Under the pieces are notes generated by a model. That model saw nothing but the letters and a program-made list of their open reading frames with translations. It was not told the origin of the DNA and made no database searches. Shown piece after piece: positions 54,168 to 62,399 of a stretch of 64,000 nt of DNA (its first letter is position 1; each line of letters starts with the position of its first letter). The translations under genes and the position numbers were made by a program. Origin of the DNA: Desertivirga xinjiangensis (GTDB lineage Bacteria > Bacteroidota > Bacteroidia > Sphingobacteriales > Sphingobacteriaceae). The DNA lies in assembly GCF_024436435.1 (NCBI RefSeq), contig NZ_JAFMZP010000006.1, positions 124,001 through 188,000 on the forward strand, read 5' to 3'.

Positions 54168-55013
54168 TTATTTAGATTCGGAAAATTCTTTGATTAGCTT
54201 AATACCTTCATCCCACATCGCAGTATGCCCCTCAATATATTTTTTGGCAAGTGGTCCTGATTCAACGGCAAGTGTATAACTGCCGTCGCTATTTTTAGAA
54301 AGTGAGTACTTTTCAGCGTACTCTCCAGTCTCACTACCTGGTGCAGGCTCTACGTCATCATACATATCCACCTGCAAATATTCAAAGTTGCGGTGCTCTT
54401 TAACTTTGCCCACCGAGCCAACATTTCCTTCCGAATCTAACCAGCGTACCTCTGATCCTGGCTTCCAGTCCGTTTCAACTGATGCTCCGCCGCCAAATGC
54501 CTTTCCCCACTGGTCCTCCGGATGTAACAGCACATCCCAAATATTTTCCGCAGATGCCGATATCACTACCGATTTTTGGATAACACCGGTTTCAACGTAG
54601 TTTTTGAGTGACTCACCCAGTATGAAGTTCCAGCCTCCTGTGAAACTTGAAACAGAAAAGTTAGGATCATCTGTCTGAAAGCTGCCCAAACCCTCGTGGC
54701 TAAGTCTCAACCTTGTTTGTCTCTCCGCCTCCTCAAATAACTCGACAGTTAGTACAGAACGTCTGTCATATTCCGGATAAGTCCAGGTGTAACTTAATTT
54801 ATTAGGGGCCTCTACATGTAACACTTCACATTCATGCAGATATTGTACGTTTTCATCTCCTCCCGTAAAGCTGAACTTAAATCCTTTCTCAGGTTTGAAC
54901 CCGGAGATGTCGAAATACCATTCCTTCATTTGATCTTTGTCGGTGAGGGCTTTCCATACCTTTTCAATTGGTGCGTTATAAATATCTTCAACAACGAGTG
55001 GTTTGGTTTCCAT
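54168..55013 (-). CDS. Double Aha1/SRPBCC-domain protein
   Basis: 281 residues with two consecutive AHSA1-type START-like domains: residues about 1-135 (VVEDIYNAPIEKVWKALTDKDQMKEWYF) and 140-280 (VVISASAENIWDVLLHPEDQWGKAFGG, VRWLDSEGNVG). These are cytoplasmic hydrophobic-pocket proteins, often stress- or ligand-related in Bacteroidota; no substrate can be deduced. A second two-domain paralogue is at 59024-59959 and a single-domain one at 61506-61973. Convergent with the hypothetical gene. Confidence 0.9.
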   Translation of the reverse strand: METKPLVVEDIYNAPIEKVWKALTDKDQMKEWYFDISGFKPEKGFKFSFTGGDENVQYLHECEVLHVEAPNKLSYTWTYPEYDRRSVLTVELFEEAERQTRLRLSHEGLGSFQTDDPNFSVSSFTGGWNFILGESLKNYVETGVIQKSVVISASAENIWDVLLHPEDQWGKAFGGGASVETDWKPGSEVRWLDSEGNVGSVGKVKEHRNFEYLQVDMYDDVEPAPGSETGEYAEKYSLSKNSDGSYTLAVESGPLAKKYIEGHTAMWDEGIKLIKEFSESK

Positions 55014-55275
55014 AAGATTGGTTTTAGGGGAATTAGATAAAGTTATAAATATCTAAGGAAGCAACAAAAAAAAAATTAGCTTGTATCCGGCTTCCTGGCA
55101 CACGCGGCACGCGTGCGCAAAAACTTTTCAGAATCAATGTAAATTCTTGAAAGAATAACTTTTCACTTAACCCGGCTTAACCATTGAGAGTGAATGAATG
55201 TGCAATAGTTATCCCCAGCAGCAAGAAAAAAGTAATAGAAGAGCTCAAACTACTAATTTCATTTTAAGCCAAAAG

Positions 55276-55359
55276 TGCCCGGAACGAGATTCGAACTCGT
55301 ACACCTATACAGGCGCCACCCCCTCAAGATGGTGCGTCTACCAATTTCGCCACCCGGGC
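55276..55359 (-). tRNA. tRNA-Leu (GAG)
   Basis: 84 bases. Acceptor GCCCGGG pairs with TCCGGGC; the anticodon arm is CCATC-TTGAGGG-GGTGG, giving anticodon GAG; a long variable arm and T-arm ACGAGTTCGAATCTCGT confirm Leu. No CCA is encoded. 28 bases downstream of the second tRNA-Leu on the same strand. Confidence 0.95.
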
Positions 55360-55387
55360 TTTTGTTATGATTTATTACCTTTATGCT

Positions 55388-55474
55388 TGGTGCCCGAGGA
55401 GAGACTCGAACTCTCAAGGGACAATTCCCAACGGCTTCTGAGACCGCAACGTTTACCAATTTCGCCACCCGGGC
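55388..55474 (-). tRNA. tRNA-Leu (CAG)
   Basis: 87 bases including an encoded 3' CCA. Acceptor GCCCGGG; anticodon arm GCGGT-CTCAGAA-GCCGT gives anticodon CAG; long variable arm. It shares its 5' 21 bases with the GAG gene, consistent with duplication of a tRNA-Leu ancestor. Confidence 0.95.
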
Positions 55475-55485
55475 ATAAAGGTCCG

Positions 55486-55493
55486 CAAATATA
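55486..55493 (-). promoter_or_regulatory. -7 promoter element of the tRNA-Leu pair
   Basis: Minus-strand TATATTTG (exact TAnnTTTG), 12 bases before the first tRNA base, the right distance for a start a few bases upstream of the mature 5' end. The -33 element is not clear. Confidence 0.5.
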
Positions 55494-55571
55494 TAACCTT
55501 AAAACAAACTTTCAGCCTTAATTTAGAAAAATGTAGAATTCAAATATTTTGCTGAATAGTGGTGTTTCCTC

Positions 55572-55889
55572 CTACTGGTGGAAACTATCCGCATCAGAGA
55601 GTCCGGGGTTCTCGGCAAGTATTTCCATCCTTGGATTTTCAATATAATCGGCATACCAACGTATGGCTTCAATCACCAGCAAAGGATCGTTTCCGTCGTA
55701 GTGCGATGTCTCAAATGCAAGAAGCTGACCATGGTCGTTGCCATAGAATTGCAGCTCGGAAGGATTTGGCTCGAACTCTTCTTTGTCGAGGCAAAATACA
55801 TTAATGCGCAGATCACCATCTCTGTGCCGGATTACGTCTCTGCACGGATTATGTGAATCTTTTACCAACAAAAAAACAGACTGATCCAT
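55572..55889 (-). CDS. Small hypothetical protein
   Basis: 105 residues, soluble, acidic, no signal peptide: begins DQSVFLLVKDSHNPCRDVI and ends LAENPGLSDADSFHQ. I recognise no domain. It has its own ATG and lies isolated between tRNA-Leu and tRNA-Lys genes. The antisense frame is also open, but only this strand gives protein-like composition with conserved-looking Trp/Tyr spacing. Confidence 0.6.
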   Translation of the reverse strand: MDQSVFLLVKDSHNPCRDVIRHRDGDLRINVFCLDKEEFEPNPSELQFYGNDHGQLLAFETSHYDGNDPLLVIEAIRWYADYIENPRMEILAENPGLSDADSFHQ

Positions 55890-56109
55890 AAGTATTATTT
55901 GATATTAATGCCAAAGCTTTCAAAATGTTTTTAAAAAATTTATCCTGAAATTATTAAATACAGGAGGCTTAGACCTTTTCAATCTCCGTTTCTTTTGTCT
56001 TATTGTTTGATTTTTGAGACGATTTGGGCAGTTTCTAACGCCTAAGGAAGATTTTCTATCTGAGAATTAAATGCTTAACCATTTTATCTAAAAAAATAAA
56101 ACAAAGGGC
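55890..56109. other. Gene-free AT-rich stretch before the tRNA-Lys genes
   Basis: 220 bases with poly-A/T tracts; nothing else recognised before the tRNA-Lys promoter. Confidence 0.5.
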
Positions 56110-56140
56110 TTGCAGCGTATTGTTTATAGCCGTACATTTG
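56110..56140 (+). promoter_or_regulatory. Promoter of the tRNA-Lys genes
   Basis: TTG (56110-56112), exactly 20 bases, TACATTTG (56133-56140): a full match to the Bacteroidota consensus, 40 bases upstream of the first tRNA-Lys. Confidence 0.7.
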
Positions 56141-56180
56141 CATCACTTTAAAAGAAACGGTTAAACGTTCTGAAAAAGTT

Positions 56181-56253
56181 GATTCCGTAGCTCAGCTGGT
56201 AGAGCATTACACTTTTAATGTAGTGGTCCTGGGTTCGAATCCCAGCGGGATCA
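56181..56253 (+). tRNA. tRNA-Lys (TTT), copy 1
   Basis: 73 bases; acceptor GATTCCG/CGGGATC, anticodon arm TTACA-CTTTTAA-TGTAG with anticodon TTT, T-arm CTGGGTTCGAATCCCAG. The next bases are CGG, so CCA is not encoded. Confidence 0.96.
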
Positions 56254-56272
56254 CGGAGTGATACTCCAAGGT

Positions 56273-56302
56273 AAAAGCCTCTTGAAAGAGAGGCTTTTTT
56301 AT
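56273..56302 (+). terminator. Terminator between the tRNA-Lys copies
   Basis: AAGCCTCT-tgaa-AGAGAGGCTT hairpin followed by TTTTTT. It should end most transcripts of copy 1 before copy 2. Confidence 0.75.
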
Positions 56303-56319
56303 TAAATTTTCTTGAATAC

Positions 56320-56395
56320 GATTCCGTAGCTCAGCTGGTAGAGCATTACACTTTTAATGTAGTGGTCCTGGGTTCGAATCCCAGCGGGATCACCA
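56320..56395 (+). tRNA. tRNA-Lys (TTT), copy 2, with encoded CCA
   Basis: Base-identical to copy 1 over 73 bases (56320-56392), but followed directly by CCA (56393-56395). Lies 66 bases after copy 1. A weaker GU-containing hairpin with a T-run follows near 56395-56426. Confidence 0.96.
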
Positions 56396-56507
56396 AAAGC
56401 CTCACAGAAATGCGGGGTTTTTTCTTTAAACTAACCCCGGATCAAGCATAGAACGGATCAGTGCCAAAATCTGGGATCAAGCGGAAAAGTTGAGGGCACT
56501 GTAAACA

Positions 56508-57401
56508 TCACTTCCGAACTGGTCTCAGCGTATAAACAAGAGAAGTTTTTGATATATCCATACCTCGACCATCAATATCACTATAGTTGTATAAGAGGAT
56601 TTCACCTTGTTTCCCTTCAAATACGAAATACCTGTTATTCTTCTTATCGGTATTAAAGCCAATAAGATCCGCGGTATTTTCGTCGGGCTCGTCAAAATCG
56701 GTATTTATACGATAAGTTTGATACCCGGAGAAACCCGAGAGATTTCCTTCCGGACTAAAGCTTACAGTTTTGCTGTGGCCCAAAGAATCAGAACAAATGT
56801 ACTTTCCTGCAAAGACCTCCCTATTTGCTAAATATTGAATCCCACTCTCGACACTGTTTGAAGACGAGCTCTTCAATATCCTGGTGTATTCAGTTTTATC
56901 AATAAGCTTATTATTTTTATTGTAATGAAACAAAGTAAGTGTTGTGTCCCCACCCACCGAGTAGCCTAACAAGTAATAATTACTTCTGTCATCGTAATCG
57001 ATCAAATTTGTTTTATAAAGTGTGTCTTTCCCGCTCAGGCCTGGATAAATTGTAAATTGCCAACCTTCGTGATTGCCCATGCTACAACCTACATAAAGAC
57101 TGTCGGCTGATTTTTCGGCCTCCTGAATAATTATACTTGAATATTTTCCAATTTTGTTATGTGAACGCGCAGGAGATTTTGTCACCTTTATCGACTCAAC
57201 GTAGTCAGTTTGAACCCAGTCACCATTAAGCACCGAGGGAAACCCGCCTTTGATAGCTTTTTTGGGAACTTCCTTGTTATTGAGAGTCTCAACCTCTATG
57301 GTCGTTGTATCCTTTGCTTTTCTGGTTCTCTTTTCCGATTGACAAGATACTGCTGCCAGGAAAATTACAATAAAGTACTTCAGTTTAGCCTTCATTCGCA
57401 A
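56508..57401 (-). CDS. Hypothetical lipoprotein
   Basis: 297 residues with lipobox AVSC (KLKYFIVIFLAAVSC). The mature part is beta-rich: a conserved-looking WVQTDYVESIKVTKSPA segment, SVGGDTTLTLFHYNKNNKLIDKTEYTRI, and a second half FAGKYICSDSLGHSKTVSFSPEGNLSG. No family recognised; probably periplasmic. Alone between tRNA-Lys and DinB genes. Confidence 0.82.
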   Translation of the reverse strand: MRMKAKLKYFIVIFLAAVSCQSEKRTRKAKDTTTIEVETLNNKEVPKKAIKGGFPSVLNGDWVQTDYVESIKVTKSPARSHNKIGKYSSIIIQEAEKSADSLYVGCSMGNHEGWQFTIYPGLSGKDTLYKTNLIDYDDRSNYYLLGYSVGGDTTLTLFHYNKNNKLIDKTEYTRILKSSSSNSVESGIQYLANREVFAGKYICSDSLGHSKTVSFSPEGNLSGFSGYQTYRINTDFDEPDENTADLIGFNTDKKNNRYFVFEGKQGEILLYNYSDIDGRGMDISKTSLVYTLRPVRK

Positions 57402-57485
57402 TTTTGTTTAAGATATTTTCAAGCCGAAGTTAATTCAAATATCATAAATTGCAAGTTTGATGATAGTTACCAGAGTGCAAAAAAC

Positions 57486-57992
57486 TTAACTAGTTTTAAT
57501 CTCATCTTCATACACAGGCCCATACATTCCCGGCACCTTATTTCCCGTAGCTCGCAGATAAACGATCAATTCACCGCGGTGGTGATAAATGTGATTAAAA
57601 AGAAAGCCACGTGCCACCATCCCTCTGGGCATTGGGCCAAGCACTACCTGCTCCCCTACTGTCATGGTCCAATTATCTAATAACTTTTCTTCGGTAAGCG
57701 TTTTTAGCGCAGCCCTGGCCTTTTCAACGTTGCTTTCAAAAAGTGCCAGCGTAGCTTTGATATCATTTGTATCACCCCGTTCGAGACTATCCGTTGAGAT
57801 ATCGTAAACGTCCTGGGTGATTGTACCTACGTACCAATAGTAAATAGTGGCAATATGCTGTGCCAGCTCCCCCATTGTCCAGGATGTTTCAGAAGGTTTA
57901 TAGGCAAGATCTTTTTCGGGAACGGCCTGTAGCAGTTTACGGGTGCTGCTTACTTCGTGTTCAAATTCTTGAGTCAAATATTGCAGTATCAT
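57486..57992 (-). CDS. DinB-family protein
   Basis: 168 residues, four-helix bundle of the DinB/YfiT type. Likely metal-binding histidines are in GELAQHIATIYYWY (near residue 50) and HIYHHRGELIVYLRA (near 137). Members include thiol transferases and uncharacterised proteins; no specific substrate can be deduced. Cytoplasmic; own transcript. Confidence 0.88.
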   Translation of the reverse strand: MILQYLTQEFEHEVSSTRKLLQAVPEKDLAYKPSETSWTMGELAQHIATIYYWYVGTITQDVYDISTDSLERGDTNDIKATLALFESNVEKARAALKTLTEEKLLDNWTMTVGEQVVLGPMPRGMVARGFLFNHIYHHRGELIVYLRATGNKVPGMYGPVYEDEIKTS

Positions 57993-58042
57993 ATAAATTG
58001 TTTCTAATAAAGATAGTAAAGATGCATGTTAGACATTGATTT

Positions 58043-58915
58043 TTACAATGTGTTTTCACGCAAAAAGTTTTTTATCAGGCTTCGAACCTCGTCAAAATTA
58101 GTTTCCAGCGCCATATGCCCTCCTTCCAGGATATGAAGCTGTGCAGCAGGCAGGTCACGTTGATAACAATAAGCTTCTTCGATGCTGAAAAAGACATCGT
58201 ATTTTCCCCAAACGATTATTGCCGGCGGCTGATACTTTCTGAAGTAGTACTGATACTTTTCGAACATTTGCAGGTTGCTCTGATAGTCACAATTCAAGTG
58301 GAATTGCATCTCAATATTGCCGGGCCGGCTTATTAGCGCCCAGTCAAGGGTCCATAATTCGGGGCCAAGATGATAAAGCAAGTTGTCAGGAAGTCCGGCA
58401 GTATATTGCATTTTGGTACCGTCCTCACTTAAAAAGGACATCACTTTCTTCTTTTTTTCTTCGGTTGGATTTGCCCAGAAATCTTTTGTCTCGTCCCATT
58501 GGGAGCCTAAGCCTTCTGCATAGGCGTTCCCATTTTGAACAATCAAACCGAGAATCTTTTCCGGATTATTTATGCACAGCCGAAGTCCTATGGCGGATCC
58601 GTAGTCGTGGAGATAAATAACGAATGTATCCAGGCCAATCGTCTCAACAAATTGCTCCATGCAGGCGGATATATTACTGAATGAGTATTCGAACTCATTC
58701 ATCTGGGGAAAATCGCTAAAACCAAAACCAGGATAGTCCGGAGCTACGAGATGAAATTTGTCTGACAATGAGATCATCAGGTTTTTAAACATAACCGACG
58801 AACTCGGGAATCCATGTAACAAGAGGAGTGAAGGATTTCTTTTATCGCCAGCCTCACGGTAAAAGATTTTGATACCATTTATTTCAATGCCCTTATTTTG
58901 AATTGGGTTGCTCAT
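58043..58915 (-). CDS. Alpha/beta hydrolase, haloalkane-dehalogenase/epoxide-hydrolase-like
   Basis: 290 residues, no signal peptide. Core motifs: LLLHGFPSSS oxyanion region (33-40), PDYPGFGFSD, nucleophile elbow YLHDYGSAIG with Asp104 in place of Ser (typical of dehalogenases and epoxide hydrolases), PAIIVWGKYDVFFS and catalytic His in EGGHMALE. An aspartate nucleophile is visible; the substrate is not determined. Confidence 0.9.
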   Translation of the reverse strand: MSNPIQNKGIEINGIKIFYREAGDKRNPSLLLLHGFPSSSVMFKNLMISLSDKFHLVAPDYPGFGFSDFPQMNEFEYSFSNISACMEQFVETIGLDTFVIYLHDYGSAIGLRLCINNPEKILGLIVQNGNAYAEGLGSQWDETKDFWANPTEEKKKKVMSFLSEDGTKMQYTAGLPDNLLYHLGPELWTLDWALISRPGNIEMQFHLNCDYQSNLQMFEKYQYYFRKYQPPAIIVWGKYDVFFSIEEAYCYQRDLPAAQLHILEGGHMALETNFDEVRSLIKNFLRENTL

Positions 58916-59023
58916 TTTGTAAAGAGGTAGAGCTGTAAAAATGATAATAAAAAGCCGAAATCTTTCTGACTTTTTACTATCATTACTTCAAAAATTCATT
59001 CCGTTTTGCGATTCAACTAACTA

Positions 59024-59959
59024 TCACTTATCGTTTTCCGGATAAGGAAAGCCTTTACCAGTTTCGCAAAGAAACTTCAAACTCCTGAAGAACAAAGCCC
59101 AATCATAACTGCAGGATTCAAACTCGGAGGTGTACGCCTTCCATCCGGCATGGTGGAAGGTCATAATGCAGCCTTTGCTGTGTGCTTCTAGTTTAAACGA
59201 AAGCGTGGTTCCAATCCATTCATCGTACGCTTTAAGACATAACCACCCTACACTACTGTAAGGCTTGAGTTCGGTCACCTTCATTTCCTTGTAGTATTCC
59301 GGACCAAATGCAAACCTCAATATGGCACCAAGCTCCGGCTTTGCTATGGTATCCGGTGTCCACCAGCCAGCCAATCCTTTTTGCGTGGTCAACGCTTCGT
59401 ACACGATTTCGACCGGGACCTTTATCAGTAAGCGATGACGAATACATTTCTGTTCTGATGTGGTGTCTGAATTTGCTTCGGGATCATGAGATGTTCCCAC
59501 AGTTGAATCTGCTTCAATTTTTGGTGTTGCCTTACCCTTTCCGGTGAGAATTAATTGCTTTAAGCTGTCCTGAATATAGTGGGTCCAGGCATCGTGGCAA
59601 ACCTGGTAACATTCTTTTGCCGGCACTAAACCCTTTTGAGTAAAGCTCAGACGGGTACTACCGTTATTTTGAGAAATGTCAAAGATGATCTGGTCGCCTT
59701 TCCACTCCGATTGGTCCTGAGTGAATTTGAAATGGTTATCGAGCACAGTCCAGACCACTTTTTTATTAGGGATCAATTCAGTTATTTTCATTTTACAGCG
59801 ATGGACGTCCTGGTAATGATAGGCAAATTCACTATCGAGAGAACCTGTCTCGCCGTCAATATTTTCCGACCACCAGCCCCGGACATTATTTACTGCATTA
59901 AATACTGCTGCTGGCGATGCGTCTACTACTAGTGTGGTTGAGAAATCTTCGGTTTTCAT
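59024..59959 (-). CDS. Double Aha1/SRPBCC-domain protein
   Basis: 311 residues. Two START-like domains: about 1-135 (STTLVVDASPAAVFNAVNNVRGWWSENI) and about 165-310 (LLIKVPVEIVYEALTTQKGLAGWWTPDTI), separated by a Thr/Ser-rich linker. Paralogous to 54168-55013. Divergent from the GlxA-type regulator, which may control it. Confidence 0.9.
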   Translation of the reverse strand: MKTEDFSTTLVVDASPAAVFNAVNNVRGWWSENIDGETGSLDSEFAYHYQDVHRCKMKITELIPNKKVVWTVLDNHFKFTQDQSEWKGDQIIFDISQNNGSTRLSFTQKGLVPAKECYQVCHDAWTHYIQDSLKQLILTGKGKATPKIEADSTVGTSHDPEANSDTTSEQKCIRHRLLIKVPVEIVYEALTTQKGLAGWWTPDTIAKPELGAILRFAFGPEYYKEMKVTELKPYSSVGWLCLKAYDEWIGTTLSFKLEAHSKGCIMTFHHAGWKAYTSEFESCSYDWALFFRSLKFLCETGKGFPYPENDK

Positions 59960-60060
59960 AATGATTTGTTTAAAGTTAAATGCTCTGGTAATACTTCTTC
60001 AAGTCAAATGTCGGCACAAACAGGCTCCGTCAGAGGGTGCAAAATAGACATTGTGAAGGG

Positions 60061-60091
60061 TTGATATGGACAAGAAGGACTCATAACTTTG
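60061..60091 (+). promoter_or_regulatory. Promoter of the GlxA-type regulator gene
   Basis: TTG (60061-60063), exactly 20 bases, TAACTTTG (60084-60091). The transcript would begin about 8-10 bases before the ATG at 60106, which fixes that ATG as start and excludes the upstream ATG at 60037. Confidence 0.7.
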
Positions 60092-60105
60092 TGAAAAGCA
60101 TAGCG

Positions 60106-61089
60106 ATGAAACATATTACCATCCTGGTTCCCGAGGGGGAAAGCAACAACCTTAGCAGTATAGTTGGCGCCTATAAGATATTGACACGAGCGAATGCTCT
60201 TTGGAAGGAAAATAGCGGAAACGCTTTGTATAAGATAGAACTGGCGGGCATTTCGAACCAGATTTCATACTATGAAGGCTTGTTCTCAGTGCAGCCGCAT
60301 AAAAACATTTCAGATATCGCTAAAACCCACCTTATTATTATTCCTTCACTAAACCATAATTATGATAAAGTTGTTGCACCCAATCAACCGCTCATTGACT
60401 GGATCGTTGATCAATACAAAAACGGTGCAGAGATAGCCAGTATATGTACAGGCGCTTTTTTGTTGGCCGCATCGGGTTTGCTGGATGGAAAAAAGTGCTC
60501 CACGCACTGGGCGGCAGCTAATAATTTCAGAGCCATGTTCCCAAAAGTTGATATTGAGCCGGACAGGTTAATAACGGCGGAAAGCGGCATTTATACCAAT
60601 GGTGGCGCGTATTCATTTTTAAACCTGATTATCTACCTCGTGGAAAGGTATTTCGACCGGCCGACAGCCATTTTTTGCTCCAAAGTGTTCCAGATAGAAA
60701 TGAACAGGGATAGCCAGTCTTCCTTCATCATGTTTAAAGGACAGAAGTCACACGACGATGATGTGGTAATGCAGGCGCAAAATTACATCGAGGCGCACTT
60801 TGAGGAAAAAATATTTGTTGAGGAATTGTCGCAGAGGCTGGCTGTAGGCAGACGGAATTTCGACAGAAGATTTATAAAGGAAACCGGAAATACTCCAGTG
60901 GAATATATGCAACGGGTGCGGATTGAGAAAGCAAAAAATGAGTTTGAAACCAGCCGCAAGACGGTGAACGAAGTTATGTATCAAGTTGGCTACTCGGATA
61001 TGAAAGCATTTCGCGAGGTATTTAGAAAGGTTACGGGGATGACGCCGCTGGATTACCGGAAAAAATATAATAAAGAGTCTCTATTCTAA
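60106..61089 (+). CDS. GlxA-type transcriptional regulator (DJ-1/PfpI + AraC HTH)
   Basis: About 327 residues. N-terminal DJ-1/PfpI-like domain (about 1-165) with ICTGAFLLAASGLLDGKKCSTHW at the nucleophile elbow (Cys followed by Thr-Gly), then a C-terminal AraC-type double HTH (about 220-325): LSQRLAVGRRNFDRRFIKET and YSDMKAFREVFRKVTGMTPLDYR. Start chosen at 60106 because of the promoter spacing. Probably controls the neighbouring SRPBCC gene. Confidence 0.92.
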   Translation: MKHITILVPEGESNNLSSIVGAYKILTRANALWKENSGNALYKIELAGISNQISYYEGLFSVQPHKNISDIAKTHLIIIPSLNHNYDKVVAPNQPLIDWIVDQYKNGAEIASICTGAFLLAASGLLDGKKCSTHWAAANNFRAMFPKVDIEPDRLITAESGIYTNGGAYSFLNLIIYLVERYFDRPTAIFCSKVFQIEMNRDSQSSFIMFKGQKSHDDDVVMQAQNYIEAHFEEKIFVEELSQRLAVGRRNFDRRFIKETGNTPVEYMQRVRIEKAKNEFETSRKTVNEVMYQVGYSDMKAFREVFRKVTGMTPLDYRKKYNKESLF

Positions 61090-61126
61090 TTGGAAATTTA
61101 TTAAGTCACTAATTTTTAACGCCCTA

Positions 61127-61157
61127 TTGCGTAGTCAAATAACTACACATATATTTG
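61127..61157 (+). promoter_or_regulatory. Promoter of the ArsR operon
   Basis: TTG (61127-61129), exactly 20 bases, TATATTTG (61150-61157), full consensus match. The predicted leader before the ATG at 61176 is only about 12 bases. Confidence 0.7.
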
Positions 61158-61172
61158 TAGCCAAATAACTAC
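61131..61172. promoter_or_regulatory. Two ArsR-type operator repeats
   Basis: GTAGTCAAATAACTAC (61131-61146) and GTAGCCAAATAACTAC (61157-61172): 16-bp repeats differing at one base, each with GTAG...CTAC ends, spaced 26 bases and flanking/overlapping the -7 element and the start of the leader. Binding by the adjacent ArsR would block its own promoter. Confidence 0.65.
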
Positions 61173-61175
61173 GTA

Positions 61176-61499
61176 ATGAATTTAAGAAGAGATGTATTTC
61201 AGGCCATTGCCGACCCAACCAGAAGGGCGATACTTATATTGGTTGCGTCACAATCTATGACAGCAGGTGCGATAGCTGCAAACTTCGACACAGCCAGACC
61301 CACCGTTTCTAAACACCTTCAGATACTAACGGAGTGTGAATTGCTCAAACAGCAGCAAAACGGCAGGGAAATTCACTATCAGTTAAACCCTGGCAAAATG
61401 AAAGAAATAGCAGACTTTATTGAACCCTTCCGAAAAATGTGGGATGATCGATTCAATAAACTCGAGGATATTATGAAAAACTTTAAACCAAACTATTAG
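61176..61499 (+). CDS. ArsR-family winged-helix regulator
   Basis: 107 residues: [21 protein letters not shown], then recognition helix [12 protein letters not shown], wing around EIHYQLNPG. No Cys metal-site motif, so it is the non-metal ArsR type commonly paired with SRPBCC genes. It starts the operon of SRPBCC-DoxX-(DUF4256) and its operator repeats sit on its own promoter. Confidence 0.92.
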   Translation: MNLRRDVFQAIADPTRRAILILVASQSMTAGAIAANFDTARPTVSKHLQILTECELLKQQQNGREIHYQLNPGKMKEIADFIEPFRKMWDDRFNKLEDIMKNFKPNY

Positions 61500-61505
61500 A
61501 ATCAA

Positions 61506-61973
61506 ATGGAAAGAAAAACGAAGATCCATGCAGAAGATGGTAAACACGACCTTTTGATAACGAGAGAATTCGATTTGCCCCTTCAACTTCTCTTTAAGGC
61601 ACATGCAGAGCCCGAGATTGTTGAACAATGGATGAGCACAAACGTGCTGAAGCTGGAAAACAAAAAGCATGGCGGCTGGCAGTACGAGACAAGAAACGAT
61701 CAGGGGATAGTAGTATTTCGCGCCAATGGTGTGATCCATGAATTTATCCCAAATCAAAAGATCACCAGGACATTTGAAATGGAGAACACGCCTTTCGACG
61801 TGCAGCTCGAGTTTCTGGAATTTGAGCTGCTTAGTGAAACCACAAGTAAACTAAGCACACACATTGTCTTCAGATCTGTAGAACTTAGAAACCAAATGTT
61901 GGCTTTACCTTTTGCACAAGGCCTGAATATGGCTCATAACAAATTGCAAAATATTGTAAGTAAATTAAAATGA
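61506..61973 (+). CDS. SRPBCC (Aha1-like) protein
   Basis: 155 residues, one AHSA1 domain (LLITREFDLPLQLLFKAHAEPEIVEQWM, GGWQYETRNDQGIVVFRANGVIHE). Six bases after the ArsR stop; its stop overlaps the DoxX start (ATGA). ArsR-SRPBCC pairs are common in Bacteroidota, though their ligand is generally unknown. Confidence 0.92.
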   Translation: MERKTKIHAEDGKHDLLITREFDLPLQLLFKAHAEPEIVEQWMSTNVLKLENKKHGGWQYETRNDQGIVVFRANGVIHEFIPNQKITRTFEMENTPFDVQLEFLEFELLSETTSKLSTHIVFRSVELRNQMLALPFAQGLNMAHNKLQNIVSKLK

Positions 61974-62380
61974 CTATAACAAAGAGAACCGGGTCTGGAA
62001 GCTCAGCAAAGCTGAACAGAATAATCTATTGGATTGCTACTCTCTGGCTTACCCTCGGCATGCTATCCACCGGAATAGTGCAGTTATTACGAGTTAAAGG
62101 AGAAATTGAATTTATTTTAAATTTGGGCTATCCCGACTATTTACTTACGATCGTGGGTGTTTCAAAAATTTTGGGTGTTATAATAGTTCTTATTCCTAGA
62201 TTTACTTTACTAAAGGAATGGGCTTATGCGGGCTTTTTTTATACGATGGCAGGAGCCTTTGTTTCACATATAGCAGCGGGAAGCCCAATGAATGAAATCT
62301 TTCCTTCGGTATTATTGCTAACCCTAACTGTGGTATCCTGGTTTTTCAGGCCTGCAGATAGAAAAATCGTTTCTCACTAA
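61970..62380 (+). CDS. DoxX-like membrane protein
   Basis: 136 residues with four hydrophobic segments (IIYWIATLWLTLGMLSTGIVQ, YLLTIVGVSKILGVIIVLI, WAYAGFFYTMAGAFVSHIA, VLLLTLTVVSWFF). Size and pattern fit DoxX/SURF4-like proteins. Overlaps the SRPBCC gene by 4 bases, so cotranslated. Confidence 0.85.
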   Translation: MTITKRTGSGSSAKLNRIIYWIATLWLTLGMLSTGIVQLLRVKGEIEFILNLGYPDYLLTIVGVSKILGVIIVLIPRFTLLKEWAYAGFFYTMAGAFVSHIAAGSPMNEIFPSVLLLTLTVVSWFFRPADRKIVSH

Positions 62381-62399
62381 ACTACAAAAGATCTATAAG

